This document shows, piece by piece, positions 33,301 to 45,059 of a stretch of 64,000 nucleotides of DNA (the first letter of the stretch is position 1; each line of letters begins with the position of its first letter). Origin of the DNA: Liquidambar formosana (taxonomy: Eukaryota > Streptophyta > Magnoliopsida > Saxifragales > Altingiaceae); NCBI GenBank assembly GCA_039720395.1, contig CM077828.1, positions 18,636,264 through 18,700,263 on the forward strand. The letters are read 5' to 3'. The position numbers and the translations under genes are program-made. The notes beneath the pieces were generated by a model. The model saw nothing but the letters and a program-made list of their open reading frames with translations. It did not search any database and was not told where the DNA came from.

Positions 33301-34552
33301 TTTGGATCTAGTCATCTTTGAGGTTACCACGTGGGCTCAAGAGTAGTATATAGATATTGGAACAATTTAATTGCTCACTTACCCAAAAACTTTTAACCTG
33401 TAGCTGCTTCCTGACTTCTATCACTTTTGTGAAGTTCCAAATGACTATAAAGTGAATAAATTTTTAAATGTCTTTTAGATTTGAATTCTTGTTTCATGAG
33501 TTAAATCTATATCTATTCTACATTAATAGTTTGAATAGCGTAAGTGTTATACATATTTTGACTTGCAAAAATACCCTTCAAACATTTATGTATTTGCTCA
33601 TTTAGTTATTTATTAAGAGTGGCCAAGATGTGACATGCAGTCCACTGCACAAGGATATTCATATGCATTCTGTCGAATAGATTCTTTGGGTGCAATGGAT
33701 CAGTTGCTTCATACAACCTCAGCAATCATAGGGTTATACATACTTCAGTAGAAGCTATTTTGCTTGCACTACCCTTTATCTCTCCTGTACACACACTGTG
33801 TATTAAAGTTGTTGGATGACACATGAGATATATATCATCAAGATGCCAGCAATGCAAATTTATTCTTATAGAAATAATGCATATGAAATGAATGATACAT
33901 GAATAGCCAGCTTAATTCAAGAAAAATATATGATAAAATTACCCCATATTGGAATGACACATGCACAAGCATCCTATTTCTAAAAAAAATATATGACAAA
34001 ATCACCCCATATTGGAACTAGTCACATTAATATACCAAGCGCAAAGGCATAGGATCCGAATCTTGGGAGTGGCCACTTTGTGTATATATATATATCAAGA
34101 TCGTATCCAGCTCACCCCTCCCAAGACCCTGCTTAGCGGGACTAACATTGGCTAATGGTTTTTTTTCTTTAGGCCATTATGGTGGATCTTCTTTCCACAG
34201 TACCAAAGGCTGAATTGTGCAATTGATTGGCAGATGCATTGCTTAACTTCATAACAAGTTAGTAACTTGATAATTATGTTCTTCAAATTTTTGTGACTTC
34301 TAGTTAACTTCTTCTGCAATATATGCAGAATTATAGTCATAAATTTAGTTATAATATTCATGAATATCGCAATAAAAATTGATTGAATCTTTATTTTATT
34401 ATTATTTTAAGATCTATAGTCCACAACTGTACCAAAAAATTTCTAGTACTGATCTTTGTTTTATTAAAGTTGGCAGGCTTAACTGGGTTTATTCTGATTT
34501 TCTCTATATGAATTACAGGAGGAGCTTTCGAGATAAAAAGCTTTTGCAGTAG
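27395..34552 (+). CDS. Coiled-coil protein of unknown function, about 200 aa
   Basis: Exons 27395-27454, 27583-27745, 28181-28274, 29391-29590, 31788-31899 and probably 34519-34552, all with GT-AG borders and matching phases. The protein starts MDDSGAILCQ and is almost entirely heptad-like, charged helix. Segments include residues about 20-75, 80-115 and 108-170 (KDIEKEENDVLGALLSEKES then LENEIQLLDKKN). No catalytic motif is visible. In frame, exon 5 meets a TAA at 31901-31903, but this stop overlaps a strong donor (CTG/GTAAGTG). Splicing to 34519 gives a C-terminus WRSFRDKKLLQ, which I favour over a 190-aa product ending HW. The upstream E2F boxes suggest cell-cycle expression, so a structural role in chromosomes or spindle is possible but only inferred. 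I do not recognise the family. Confidence 0.75.
27804..28142. mobile_element. PIF/Harbinger-like MITE in coiled-coil gene intron 2
   Basis: Termini GGGCCTGTTTGGGCGTTCGA and TGGATGCCCAAACGGGCCC form an inverted repeat continuing inward (AATGAAAATTAAAC against GTTTAATTTCCATT; TTTTAGGGTA against TACCCTAAAA). TTA flanks both ends (27801-27803, 28143-28145). The length is 339 bp and there is no ORF. Confidence 0.75.
34030..34160 (+). mobile_element. tRNA-derived SINE, 5'-truncated copy
   Basis: It aligns with the SINE copies at 45812 and 53690: a box-B-like GGATCCGAATC, GTGGCCACTTTGTGTA, ATCGTATCCAGCTCACCCCT, AAGACCCTGCTTAGCGGGAC, then CTAATGG and a T-rich tail. It lies in intron 5 of the coiled-coil gene. 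The 'CCCTGC..AGCGGGA' block is typical of plant tRNA-SINE bodies. Confidence 0.6.
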
Positions 34553-35313
34553 GACAGTATCTGTAATTCGGAGAAAGTGTGTCCTGTATGGTCATTGTGT
34601 CATGTGGAGAGAAGGTAGAAAAACTAGTAGCGTCCGACTCTTGGATACAGTAGTGGTGAAGGCTGGCTGGCCTTTGAATTGTCAACCTCGAAAATATGCC
34701 CAAATGGAGGCTCTCCTCACAAAAGAACAAGGAGGAGATGTGATGGTTTAACAAAAAAATGAAAGCATGTGGCTCAAACTAGGTTGTCTTCCGTATTACA
34801 GACAGTGACCATGTCTACCTCGTGACATTCACGCCCATCCCTCACCCATCCACACTGTTAAGTCAGATTCTTTTTCATCCAACTATTATATCTAGTACAA
34901 TATCTGTATAGGACTTTTTGTAGCACAAATGAGTTTTTGAATCCAAGTGGATCCCTCCATATATTTGAGTGTCTTTCACATCCCAAAACTCTCTGTACAA
35001 GGTATGGTATGAATTATGATTAGGGTTTGCTACCAAGGGTAAAAGTGATATGAAATCCCTTTTCAACTAATTTGATCGATTAGCCTAAACCAGGCAATGA
35101 ATTTGACAAATCCAAAAAATTTATAGCACTTTCGAACCAGATCAAACCAATGGTTGGAACTTTTTATCCAAAAAAAAAAAAGAAAGGAAAAACCAATGGT
35201 TGGAACCATTAAGCTGTCCGATATTTTCTCTTTTTTTTTTTTTTTTGTTTGTTTGTTGTTGTTGTTGTTTTGGTAATATGATATTTTCAATTTTAATTGC
35301 ACAAGAACATTTA
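34161..35313. other. Intron end, last exon and 3' region of the coiled-coil gene, then spacer
   Basis: 34553 to about 34760 is probably 3' UTR of the coiled-coil gene. The rest shows no gene. Confidence 0.4.
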
Positions 35314-35443
35314 CGCTATGTTTGGATAAGGAATTTTTAGGTAAAATTTGCTTTTGAGATAGAATTTGTCATCCTTATAAAAATTTTACAAATTCCATCT
35401 CAAGAGCAAATTCCACCTAGAAATTCATCGTCCAAACATAGCG
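35314..35443. mobile_element. Short PIF/Harbinger-like MITE, 130 bp
   Basis: CGCTATGTTTGGA at the left and TCCAAACATAGCG at the right are perfect inverted repeats, extended by GAATTTTTAGGT against ACCTAGAAATTC and AAATTTGCTTTTGAGAT against ATCTCAAGAGCAAATT. TTA flanks both ends (35311-35313, 35444-35446). Confidence 0.8.
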
Positions 35444-35446
35444 TTA

Positions 35447-36160
35447 AATGTATTTTATCAAATCTAAAGTTTAAACCGTCGTTGCCGTTGTTTTCAACAA
35501 CGGGGTGTTTTGGTATTATTATTTTATTTTTATTTTTTTAAAGATTCCAAATGCCACATTATTCTTACTAAGATGGTCGCTACTCGCTATGGTACCACTA
35601 GAATGAAGCCGGGGTAAAAGTGCTAAGATCAGTGGTGCAATCCACTGGACAAACTAACTCTTGATGATCAAATGTGTGTAAGGTGAGGTAAAGTTTTGGC
35701 ACACCTAGTAGGGAAAACTAATTAACCATTTCCTCATCACCTATTTGCGAGTGGCCACAAATTTGGTCATATATTTCACATTTATCCTTAGCTTGCGTTC
35801 ATAAACTTTGTCAATGATTGGGGATTGCTAATCCCTTTTGCTAGAGTCGACATAGTTCCCCAGTTTAAGCTGCACCGCAAATTTCCCTTCCTTTTCATTA
35901 GAATGATGAAATTTCTATACTAGATAGGAAAAGAAAGGCTTCAAAAAATGTGGGGAAAAAAGAATTTAATTTTTCAAAAAAAAAAAAAAAAGGGGGAATG
36001 AGAGGGGACAGTTTTGTTTGGTTTCTTTTGAAATTATTCCTTCTTGTAGGACTATTGTTTGCGAGTAGGTTGGGACACAAAATGCAGTGTGCCTGATAAG
36101 GTTAATGGCATTAAGTATCCCCTTGATGCCAAGGTGAAACTGGACAACACCCAGTCTTCC
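35447..36160. other. Spacer upstream of the DVL gene
   Basis: No gene seen. The last few hundred bases are the likely promoter of the DVL/RTFL gene. Confidence 0.45.
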
Positions 36161-36161
36161 C

Positions 36162-36169
36162 TATAAAAA
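36162..36169 (+). promoter_or_regulatory. TATA box of the DVL/RTFL gene
   Basis: TATAAAAA lies about 168 bp upstream of the start codon at 36330 and 29 bp before an upstream ATG at 36191, a normal position. Confidence 0.6.
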
Positions 36170-36329
36170 AAGGGCATCCTTGCACTTCCATGCAAATCAA
36201 TCATTACTAACTAAACCCTGAAACCCAAAGCCAGAAAAATCTACATTCAGAAGAGAGCCTAGGGAGAAGAAAGCTATATTGGGGAAAAGAAAAGGGCGAC
36301 AAAAAAAACTCAATTTAAGAGTGGATGAA

Positions 36330-36473
36330 ATGATGAGTATGAGAAGTGCAACCATTGGAGGTTCTAAGAGAAGGTTCCCATGTAAAGGACTAGGAGGGTT
36401 CCTCAAAGAGCAAAGAGGTAGGCTCTACATAATAAGAAGATGTGTTGTTATCCTTCTCTGCCAGCATGATTAA
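36330..36473 (+). CDS. DVL/ROTUNDIFOLIA-like micropeptide, 47 aa
   Basis: The 47-aa intronless product ends in the DVL signature: [15 protein letters not shown] followed by a hydrophobic VVILLCQHD tail, matching the family's (V/L)KEQR.R.YI.RRCV.ML.CW pattern. The usual tryptophan near the C-terminus is glutamine here. Upstream is a short basic, Gly/Ser-rich part. RTFL/DVL peptides are plant-specific, plasma-membrane associated, and restrict cell proliferation along organ axes when overexpressed. I start at ATG 36330 because the upstream frame has no ATG. Two short upstream ORFs in the leader (36191-36211, and ATGAAATGA at 36325) suggest translational control. Confidence 0.85.
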   Translation: MMSMRSATIGGSKRRFPCKGLGGFLKEQRGRLYIIRRCVVILLCQHD

Positions 36474-37984
36474 ATTGGTGGAGCTGGACTTCCCATCTGC
36501 AAATTGGAAGCTACTTATTTCATGTTTCTTAGTTTCTTCTTTTCTTTTCTTTTTCTTGGAGTCAACATACCAAACATTCTTTTATTTTCTTGGGTATCAA
36601 TATGTCTCTTGTTTTCTACTTGGTCAAAAGGCCATTGTTATCGCTCTTGTTTCCCAATTATCCTGGTGATGGCCTTTTTGTTTGTTTTGTTCTTTTTTTT
36701 TTTTTGGGTGGGGGGTTGTTACTACCCCTTTCACTTGCCAAGAAAATAAAACAAAATTTGGAATTTTCCATCTTCTCAGCAACTGATCAGAAGCATGAAT
36801 GAATATCATTCGAACTAAGAGCAAAACTCTAATTATCCATATGCTTATTATATTTTAATTGTATGTAAATGTTGATAATGTTGACTAAGCTGAAATTTTG
36901 AAATATCGGGCATACGATTCGTGTCATGCATATAAATCTCAGCTTGCGCTTGTTAAAGTTAAAATTTAATACCAAAATCTTTTGACCCTAAGGAGTTAGA
37001 TGAGGGAGGACAACTGCGATTAATTGAAAAGGCCCAGCACTAGCTGTCAATCCTAGAAATCAGTCAGGACTTCCCATTTTATGTCCAAAAACATAAGGCA
37101 TGTTTCAATGACTCTTCCTAGAACACACTCATTTGTATAGGTTGCAAGATTGATAATGCACTAACCTCCTAACCTATATCATTCAATTGGCCCCATTCAT
37201 TTACAAGTTTTTTCAGACTACTGTATATATTGAATTGGGGACAACCTCCTTTGCCTTAGTAAAGATAGATTCAAGCAGATTGAACAACGATAATCAATTA
37301 AGCAATGTCGATGTCTCTTCAAAACTTTCCAAATCCCAATTTGATAAGCACAATTTTATCTAAGCACAGTGAGAACTTCTATGGTAGAGGATAATAGGTG
37401 TGGCATCTCAAACAGGCATGCACGCACTCAATGCCACATGCTTAACAATAATCTTTACTAAAGGCAAGGGATAATATTTTCATTGTGTGGCTTAAAATTC
37501 ACTCTATTTTCTGTGGCAAAACTAATCTAAACTATACAATTTGATGATTAATAGTGTCAAAGACTAGCTGTTAAAGCGATGAGTGGGACTTGTTGGGTCA
37601 TCTTTTTGCGGAAACATTTATGTGTATGAACATGCATCATGTATGTGGTCAGAGATTGGCCTAAATACAGTAGTATTTGCTCTTTTTTGGAAAGGGTCAT
37701 CTCCTGTGTGTAAGATCTAAAGTTGGTACTGCATGCAGAAGGGTTGTGTGTATGTGTGTGTGTGTGTGTGGAGACTTGAGGGAGTCAGTCTCCCCCTGCC
37801 GGGGGGTGTGGTTTGGGGAGACTTGACTCCAAGTGGATCCCCCGCCCCCTTCCCCGGGGTGTGATTTTCCAGCATTCAGTAGTTGGAATCCTCCTCACTT
37901 TGTCTGCATTGTCAAAGAAGTTCCTTGAAAATCAAATAGCTGGATCCCATTTCATGGAAAAAAAATGCTTGAGGAACTCACTAT
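36474..37984. other. Spacer with GT repeat and GC-rich patch
   Basis: No gene seen. A (GT)n run near 37750-37770 leads into an unusually G/C-rich patch (37780-37860) with imperfect inverted blocks (GGAGACTTGA, GGAGTCAGTCTCC). Confidence 0.5.
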
Positions 37985-38292
37985 GGCTATGTTTGGTACG
38001 TTGGATTAAAAGGCTGGATAGGATAGGGTCATTGGATGAACAAAAGTCTTCGGTTACTTTGTTTGAAGTGAGGAAGATGGTCTCTTGAATAATTTTCTAT
38101 CCCATTGTTATTTTTAAATGGGATAGCATCATAGGATAAAAATATACCACATCTCTTGGTGGGTTTATTATATCCCATACATAGAGGATATAACAATCCT
38201 ATGGAAATATATCTTTCATTTGAAAGTAGCACAAAGCACATGAAAATAATATGTTTATCCTATCCTACTTATCCGGTATACCAAACATAGCC
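37985..38292. mobile_element. MITE, about 308 bp
   Basis: GGCTATGTTTGGTAC and GTATACCAAACATAGCC are terminal inverted repeats, with inner complementary blocks (GGCTGGATAGGATAGG against CTATCCTACTTATCC). The target duplication is unclear (TA or TAT/TAA). Its termini resemble those of the 35314 element (GCTATGTTTGG). Confidence 0.7.
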
Positions 38293-38869
38293 TAAAAGTA
38301 ATTCCAAGTAATGGAAATGGTGCACTTCAACTTAATTGCTATCAATTATCCAAATCCTTAATTGGATGACTTTAAAAGGAAGACTAATTCAATGTCTAAG
38401 CATGTGATAAATCTCCACAGCTCTACTTTTCTTCCATAATCTTTCACCAGCACCAATGGTATAGATCATGTCCAGTACTAAAAATCCGAGTCCAAAATTA
38501 TAATTTTACATTCCTACCCATAATAAAATTCAAAGATGTACAACACACCAAGTTTAACTTTGTATCCTAATAACTTACAAGACCTGAAATGTTTTGATGT
38601 GTCCATATTTTGTGGAATTCCAAATATCTGTTACAACAAGCAAGTTTGAATGTATGAGTCAAGTCCAGTAATGGAAATGGTGCACTTTTGCCTCAATTCC
38701 ACAACATTTTCTAGCAATCAGTTCATAACCAACCACCTCCAATACTACTGCGTACAGTACTACTATAAATTGGTTTCCTACAACTTTGGAGCTATAAGCC
38801 TTCAACCTCTTATTCTCAACTTGTGTTGTTTACACAGAAAGAAGCTGTTTTTACACTTCTCCCTGAAAC
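38293..38869. other. Upstream region of the receptor-kinase pseudogene
   Basis: A block AAGTAATGGAAATGGTGCACTT near 38306 is repeated (CAGTAATGGAAATGGTGCACTT) near 38667, a short direct duplication of the promoter region. No ORF of note. Confidence 0.45.
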
Positions 38870-41800
38870 ATGAGAGCATATGCATCATTCCTTTCCTATG
38901 TTGTGTTTATCTCATGCATCATCAGGACTTTAATACATGAAGCTTCTTCTGCCACGGCCACCTCCGCACCCACTTTGGGTGGTAATAAAACAGATTGGCT
39001 TGCCTTGCTTGCCATCAAGGCATACATAACTCTTGATCCCATGTTTGTCATGAGTTCATGGAATGAATCTTTTCATTTCTGCCAGTGGAAAGGTGTTACA
39101 TGCAGTCATCGGCATCGAAGAGTCACTGCTTTGAACTTAAGGTCACAAAGTTTGATGGGCTTTATATCTCCTTCAATTGGAAACCTCAGTTTCCTTCAAA
39201 TGATTGATCTCTCGAACAACAGTTTGCAGGGAGAAGTCCCTAGTGAGATTGGTCAGTTGTTTAGGCTGAAATCTTTATTCCTGGCAAATAACTCTTTAGA
39301 AGGACGAATACCTGCTAACCTATCTTCTTGTTCTAACCTGAAAGTTCTCAGTTTGGGTCGAAACAAGTTTGTAGCAGAACTTCCCAAGGAGCTTGGCTCC
39401 TTATCAAAGCTGGTGGAACTTTACGCTCACTCAAACAACTTGGAAGGGGCAATCCCACCTTCTTTTGGCAACCTTTCGTCTGTTGAAGTAATTTCCGCTG
39501 CTTTCAATATGTTTGAGGGAACAATTCCAGAATCACTAGGCCGACTTAAAAGCTTAACTTTCCTTGATCTTGCTTGGAATAACCTATCAGGTTTGATCCC
39601 TCCATCTATCTATAATCTTTCATACCTTGCTACTCTACGCATCATGGATAATCAACTTCAAGGAAGTCTCCCCCATAATATAGACCTTACTCTCCCAAAG
39701 ATCCAATATCTTCTTATTTATAAAAACCAGTTTTGTGGATCCATTCCAACTTCTTTGTCAAATGCTTCAAACCTCAGAGTGCTTGACTGTCTCATTCAAC
39801 AAATTTTCGGGAGGGGTGCCTATTAACTTTGGAAATCTAAAGAAACTATCACGGCTAGGTGTGGCTAGTAATGATCTGGGAAGTGGGGAAGCCGATGACT
39901 TAAGCTTCATGTCCTCTTTAACTAATTGTAGCAATTTGAGAGAATTATTTTTGTTTGATAGTAACTTTGGAGGGGTCTTGCCCAATTCCATAGCCAACCT
40001 CTCAACCCAACTCAAATTTTTATCAGCAGAAGCTAATCAATTATCTGGAAACATTCCAACAGGTATTGGAAATCTCGTAAACTTATGTTCATTATCCATG
40101 TACTACAATCAGTTCACAGGAACTCTCCCCGCTACTATTGGTAAACTTTATAAGCTACAAGAAGTGGGCTTTGGTAAAAAAAAATTGTCGGGTGAAATCC
40201 CTTCTTCTATTGGAAATTTAACATTGTTGAACCAGCTCTGGTTGGAGGAAAACAATTTTCAGGGAAGCATACCTTCAAGTCTCGGCAATTGTCAGCATCT
40301 GCTAGGATTGCATCTTTATGGTAATGTCCTAAATGGTACCATACCACGAGAAGTTATCAGCCTATCATCTTTGTCAATATCACTAAACCATTTCTCACAA
40401 TCGTCTTACTGGTCCCCTTCCTCTGGAAGTTGGTAGATTGAAACATCTCGTTGAATTGGATATTTCCCAGAATGAGTTATCTGGTGAAATTCCAGGTAGC
40501 CTTGGTAGTTGTACAAGCTTGGAACGCCTTTATATGGATTCTAATTCCTTCAGAGGAGCCATTCCAGAGTCTTTGAAAGATCTGAGAGGTGTTGTAGAGT
40601 TAGATCTTTCACACAATAACCTTTCTGGAAACATTCCAAAGTATTTGGGTACATTTCCCTTTCTGTGGAAAATAAACCTATCTTTCAATGATCTTGAAGG
40701 TGAGGTTCCACTAGTAGGAGTTTTCAGTAATGCAAGTGCAGTTGCAATTGCCGGAAATGAAAAGCTTTGCGGGGGTATTACTGAATTACAATTGCCAATA
40801 TGCTCCACAGGAGGGCCAAGCAAAAGAAAATTTTCTCTTGCACTCAAGTTGATAATCCCCCTAGGTTGTGGTGTTCTAGTACTGATTTTGATGTCTTCTT
40901 TTCTAATCCTTTGTTGGCTTAAAAAGACGAGAAATCAACCTTCCCCAGCATCTATGTTGACAGATGGATTTATGAATATATCATATGGAAGGCTCCTCAA
41001 AGTAACTGATGGTTTCTCTTCGTCCAACTTGATTGGTAGGGGTAGCTTTGGCTCAGTATATAAGGGAATTCTTGAACCAGATCAAACAGCTGTTGCAGTG
41101 AAGGTCTTGAACCTGCAAATGGGAGGAGCTTCCAAGAGTTTCATGGCTGAATGTGCAGCTCTAAGAAACGTCCGACATCGAAATCTTGTGAAGATCGTCA
41201 CTGCTTGCTCAAGCACTGATTTCCATGGTAATGATTTCAAAGCCCTCATTTATGAGTTCATGCCTAATGGAAGTCTCGAGACTTGGTTACATCCTGTTCC
41301 ACAAACCAGTAGGTTATAAGAAACCAAGGAGCTTAGACCTTCATCAGCGTTTGAAAATTCGCAATTGATACGGCTTCTGCTCTGGATTATCTTCATAACC
41401 ATTGCGAAATCCCAGTCATACACTGTGACCTAAAGCCAAGCAACATTCTTCTTGACCGTGATATGGCTGCTCATGTGGGTGATTTTGGTTTAGCAAGGTT
41501 CCTCCAACAAATCAACCATGAAACTTCTCAAAATCAGACTAGCTCAGTTGGATTAAAAGGAACTATAGGATATGCTGCTCCAGGTAACCAAATTTCTTCA
41601 TTTTCATTCATTTTAATTTTTTAATCAGTGTGAGATGTTGCAATAGCATGAACTTGTAACATGTGAAAATTGCAGAATATGGCATGGGAAGTGAAGTTTC
41701 AACCCATGGTGATGTGTATAGCTATGGGATTCTCTTGTTAGAAATGTTTACAGGGAAAAGACCCACTGATGACATGTTTAAGGATGGCCTAAATCTTCAC

Positions 41801-42231
41801 AAGTTAGCCGCGATGGCTTTGCCAGACCATGTGGAGGAAGATTGTTGACCATGCACTTCTCTTTGAAGGAGAATTGGAGGAAGCAGCCAACAGCAACACC
41901 AATATACGAACGAATAGAGATAAAATGCATGATTGCTTGTTACTGATACTCAAAGTTGGAATCACATGTTCTGAAGAATCGCCAAGAGAACGAATGGATA
42001 TTTGTGATGCCACCAAAGAACTACTTCAGATTAAGGACATGCTTCTTGATATTGAGACATCAAAAAGTATCACCATTCAAAAGGTAAAAGTCCTCTCTAG
42101 TGTTGGTAATCTTGTGCTTAACCTACATCATTTCTCTTGTCCTAAAACTGCTTAATCTACGATGGAATATTTGATAGTGTCCATCCCTTCCTATTTTTTA
42201 TTTTTATTTCTTTTCACAGGAACGACGTTAA
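38870..42231 (+). pseudogene. LRR-XII receptor-like kinase pseudogene (non-RD kinase)
   Basis: The full layout of an EFR/XA21-class receptor kinase is readable: signal peptide (38870 on), LRRNT domain with WNESFHFCQWKGVTC, some twenty LRRs, LRR C-cap (NEKLCGGI), transmembrane segment (LIIPLGCGVLVLILMSSFLI), and a kinase with GRGSFGSVYKG, AVKVL, a non-RD catalytic loop [15 protein letters not shown] and [11 protein letters not shown]. The family's two introns are in place (41584-41675, and 42082-42219 before a short last exon ending ERR). Five frameshifts break it: near 39787, 40393, 41312, 41360 and 41840. Each has clear homology on both sides, so it is recently decayed or assembled from low-accuracy reads. 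As sequenced it cannot make a full receptor. Members of this family sense pathogen or developmental ligands at the plasma membrane. Confidence 0.9.
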
Positions 42232-42965
42232 GCCTAAATTTCTATATAATAGTTGAAGGGCAGACTAGCTAAAATGCTAGCTGAGCCAGTTGAGCATATA
42301 CAACTTTTAGGACTCTAATGGCAACTGAGTTTATTCCTCTCCTAGTTGATCATGTTTCCATTGATGAAATTATTGTAGTGGAGACTTGTTTTGCCAAAAT
42401 CCTGTTTACAAAAACCATATGTGTGTGCATTGTGCAAGGGTGCTAAATTTGGAATAATGGAAAGGGGAAAATTTTCAAAACCTAATGGACAATATCAAAT
42501 ATTCCATTGTAGATTAACCATCTATTGTTAAAAAATCTGTTTCTTTGCTAGGTTGACTGACTTCTAAAATATGAAGAAAAATATTACCTTAAGCCCATTA
42601 AGCTAATTATGTCTGGTTTAGTACAGTCGGGTTACTTTTCTGGGAGAGTTAAATTATAGCCTTATAGGCCAGAAGTTGATACAAGAGAATGGAGCAACTT
42701 ACTAGAAAATGATCAGGTGGAGCTTAGAATGCAAATTTCTATTATTATTAATAAATTCTTCCAAAAAATTGATTTTTTTTTTTTTTTTTCAATCTAAACA
42801 TGGCATCAAATTTTGCTGGCAATGAAGCTAAGGATGGAGCTCATGGGTGGCCAAGTATGTGAAGATTGGCATGAAGGAACAATCAAGTTTGCTCCCACAC
42901 TCATGAATGAACAGCCAGGTGCTCGTCCCTTGAATACTATCAAAGTCATCCCCACTAAATGAATT
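42232..42965. other. 3' flank of the receptor-kinase pseudogene and spacer
   Basis: No gene seen. 42850-42945 may be a short decayed coding fragment but is not identifiable. Confidence 0.4.
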
Positions 42966-43366
42966 GGGAACGGCTATTGCAACCCCCCATTTTTATCACC
43001 CCACCCCAATCTTTTAGGTTTTTAAGATTTTATGCAAAATATAAAAGGTTTTATGAAAACCGGCCATAATGTCCACTAGAAAACATCCTTTTGAACAACT
43101 TTGTAGATAAAGTTTTTCCTAAATCTATCGTTTAAATATACTTTTTAGCCATTTATAGCATTTATTTCATTTTTTGCTAAAAAGTTTACTTAAACGATAG
43201 ATTTTGGAAAAACTTTCTTCTACAAAGTTGTTTAAAATGATGTTTTTTAGTAGACTAAGTGACGGATTTTTGAAAAAACCTTTCATATTTTTCATGAAAT
43301 CTTAAAAAACAAAAGAAAAAGGGTGGGGTGGGGTGATTAAAATGGGGGGTTGCGATAGCCGTTCCC
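42966..43366. mobile_element. Mutator-type foldback MITE, copy 2, with 9-bp TSD
   Basis: The best copy of the family, 401 bp. Its ends GGGAACGGCTATTGCAAC and GTTGCGATAGCCGTTCCC are almost perfect inverted repeats, and complementarity continues through nearly the whole length (AACAACTTTGTAGA..AAAGTTTTTCC against its partner). AAATGAATT flanks both ends (42957-42965 and 43367-43375). Long inverted repeats with a 9-bp duplication are the Mutator hallmark. There is no transposase. Confidence 0.85.
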
Positions 43367-43375
43367 AAATGAATT

Positions 43376-44569
43376 TCACTTTGAGGCTACAAAATGAACC
43401 CAAGCTCAGCCTAGCGAAAATTATTTTTAGCTTACTCTGCCCTAAGTTTGGGCTTCAGAAATTGGACTGGATAGAAAAGGGCCCACTGTTGAGATAATAT
43501 CCCAGCCTCCAACCAGAAGTTAAACTAGAGGTCACAATTACCAACTATGTATTGTAATATCAAGACTTTTTTTTTTTTTTTTTGTGCCAATGCAATGAGG
43601 TGTCTGAAGTGTCAGATTCTGACTAATCCCCGCTTTTCATACGGGACCACCATTTTATAAAGTCGTTTAACCTTTAGGTTAATAGCCTTGATTAGTGGCT
43701 AGTCAAAAGAAATTAGTTGGTTTCAAACGCAAGATGTTTGAATTTATAGTTCCCTCTTTTGTTGCCAGGCTAACACACATTGGTTGTAATATCAAGAAAA
43801 TGGAAAAGTCTATTTTTGAGATAATATCTCAACAACTACCAAGTATAAAGTTAGACAAGAAGTCACAATTTGTGTTCAAGACAAAAGGACTCAAATATTG
43901 TCAATAAGAACACGACTTGTTTATCAATCGTGTTAATTTTTCAAATACAAATGCGGCCTTATTATTAGATAGGTAACATGTGTTGTAAACATTTTTAATC
44001 ACGAACATAACCAGATTATTAAATAAGTAAAACGACATGTCATGACATTGGGTTAACATGTATCTAACCCGGACTAACCTATTTACTTATTTTTAAAAAA
44101 ATATATTTAATATGAAAAAAAAAAACACAAAAAAAAAATATAGAGATCATAATCATGCACATTGGCTATCACTACATTAAATACTAAAAAAGTAAAAATA
44201 AAAACTTTCCATTTATGTGTTCTTGTATATAGGTATACATAATAGGCAAATATGCACACATGTATAATTATATGTGGGTTAAATAGGTATCAAATGATAA
44301 TCATGCTAACACGACATGGTTATTCAACTAATCAATTAATTTGGTGGATTGATATAAAAATGATCTATTTTGACAATTGATATAATTTATTCGTATCCTT
44401 AACTCTAAATATTAATAAATGGGTATCGATATTTTTTCATAAGTTTGAATCCAAATTTGTTCACTTAACAAATGAAGAAAATGTTATTAGACTATTTATT
44501 ATTATGCTTATATAGGCCGACATGATTACAAACACCATTATGGTAAATCTGAATTCGTAGCTTTACCCC

Positions 44570-44605
<36 letters not shown>

Positions 44606-44680
44606 AAAATTGTAGTCTTCATGTTGTGCTTTACTATCTAATGGACCCAAACAAGAAGCCCAATCCAATCCGTCAGCTTT
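43376..44680. other. AT-rich spacer, probably old repeat
   Basis: 43880-44400 holds phrases like CGTGTTAAT, AACATGTATCTAACCCG and TAACACGACATGG, typical of dispersed plant repeats, but no boundaries are visible. A long A run lies at 44571-44601. No gene seen. Confidence 0.4.
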
Positions 44681-44689
44681 TGTGAAGAT

Positions 44690-44787
44690 ATATGAAACAG
44701 CCGACAACCTCCGACTTTGGAGATCGTGACTCATCCCCTCTCCGATCCGCTGTATTTGCGTCGCCAGACTCATTTGCCCTAACCAGG
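44690..44787 (+). other. HDA15: Probable 5' UTR exon of the HDA15-like gene
   Basis: A GC-richer block ends CTAACCAG/GTGGGAT, a good donor, and is followed by the long first intron. The next plausible acceptor is TTATTAG at 50480, just before the HDA15 coding start. The start of this exon is approximate and the link to HDA15 is inferred from position only. Confidence 0.4.
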
Positions 44788-45059
44788 TGGGATTATATAT
44801 ATATATATATATATGTATGTATAGACGCATGCTTATTTTTCTGCAACAATAGCTTCTATGGTTCTGTCTCATGTCTTCCACTTGTGATTTCCTTGGTGTA
44901 CATTTGAGAAACTAGGGCTCCGTTCTAATCTCTTGCTTGACTCGTTTTAAACCCTAGAACTTGATGGTTGCTCAAAAATATCTCCTTTAACTCATCTGTT
45001 TGTGGTTTCCTGTGCTTACATATGGACAGAAATCCTAGCAGTTGACGTTCTACCTTTGC

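Noticed and set aside
33980..34172. Exon at 34173 as the last exon of the coiled-coil gene
   Set aside because: It is possible by phase, but the acceptor lies in the SINE tail and the peptide (PLWWIFFPQYQR...) looks non-coding compared with the alternative at 34519.
37813..38088. 91-codon open frame near the GC-rich patch
   Set aside because: It runs into the MITE at 37985 and uses no plausible start; it is composed of repeat sequence.
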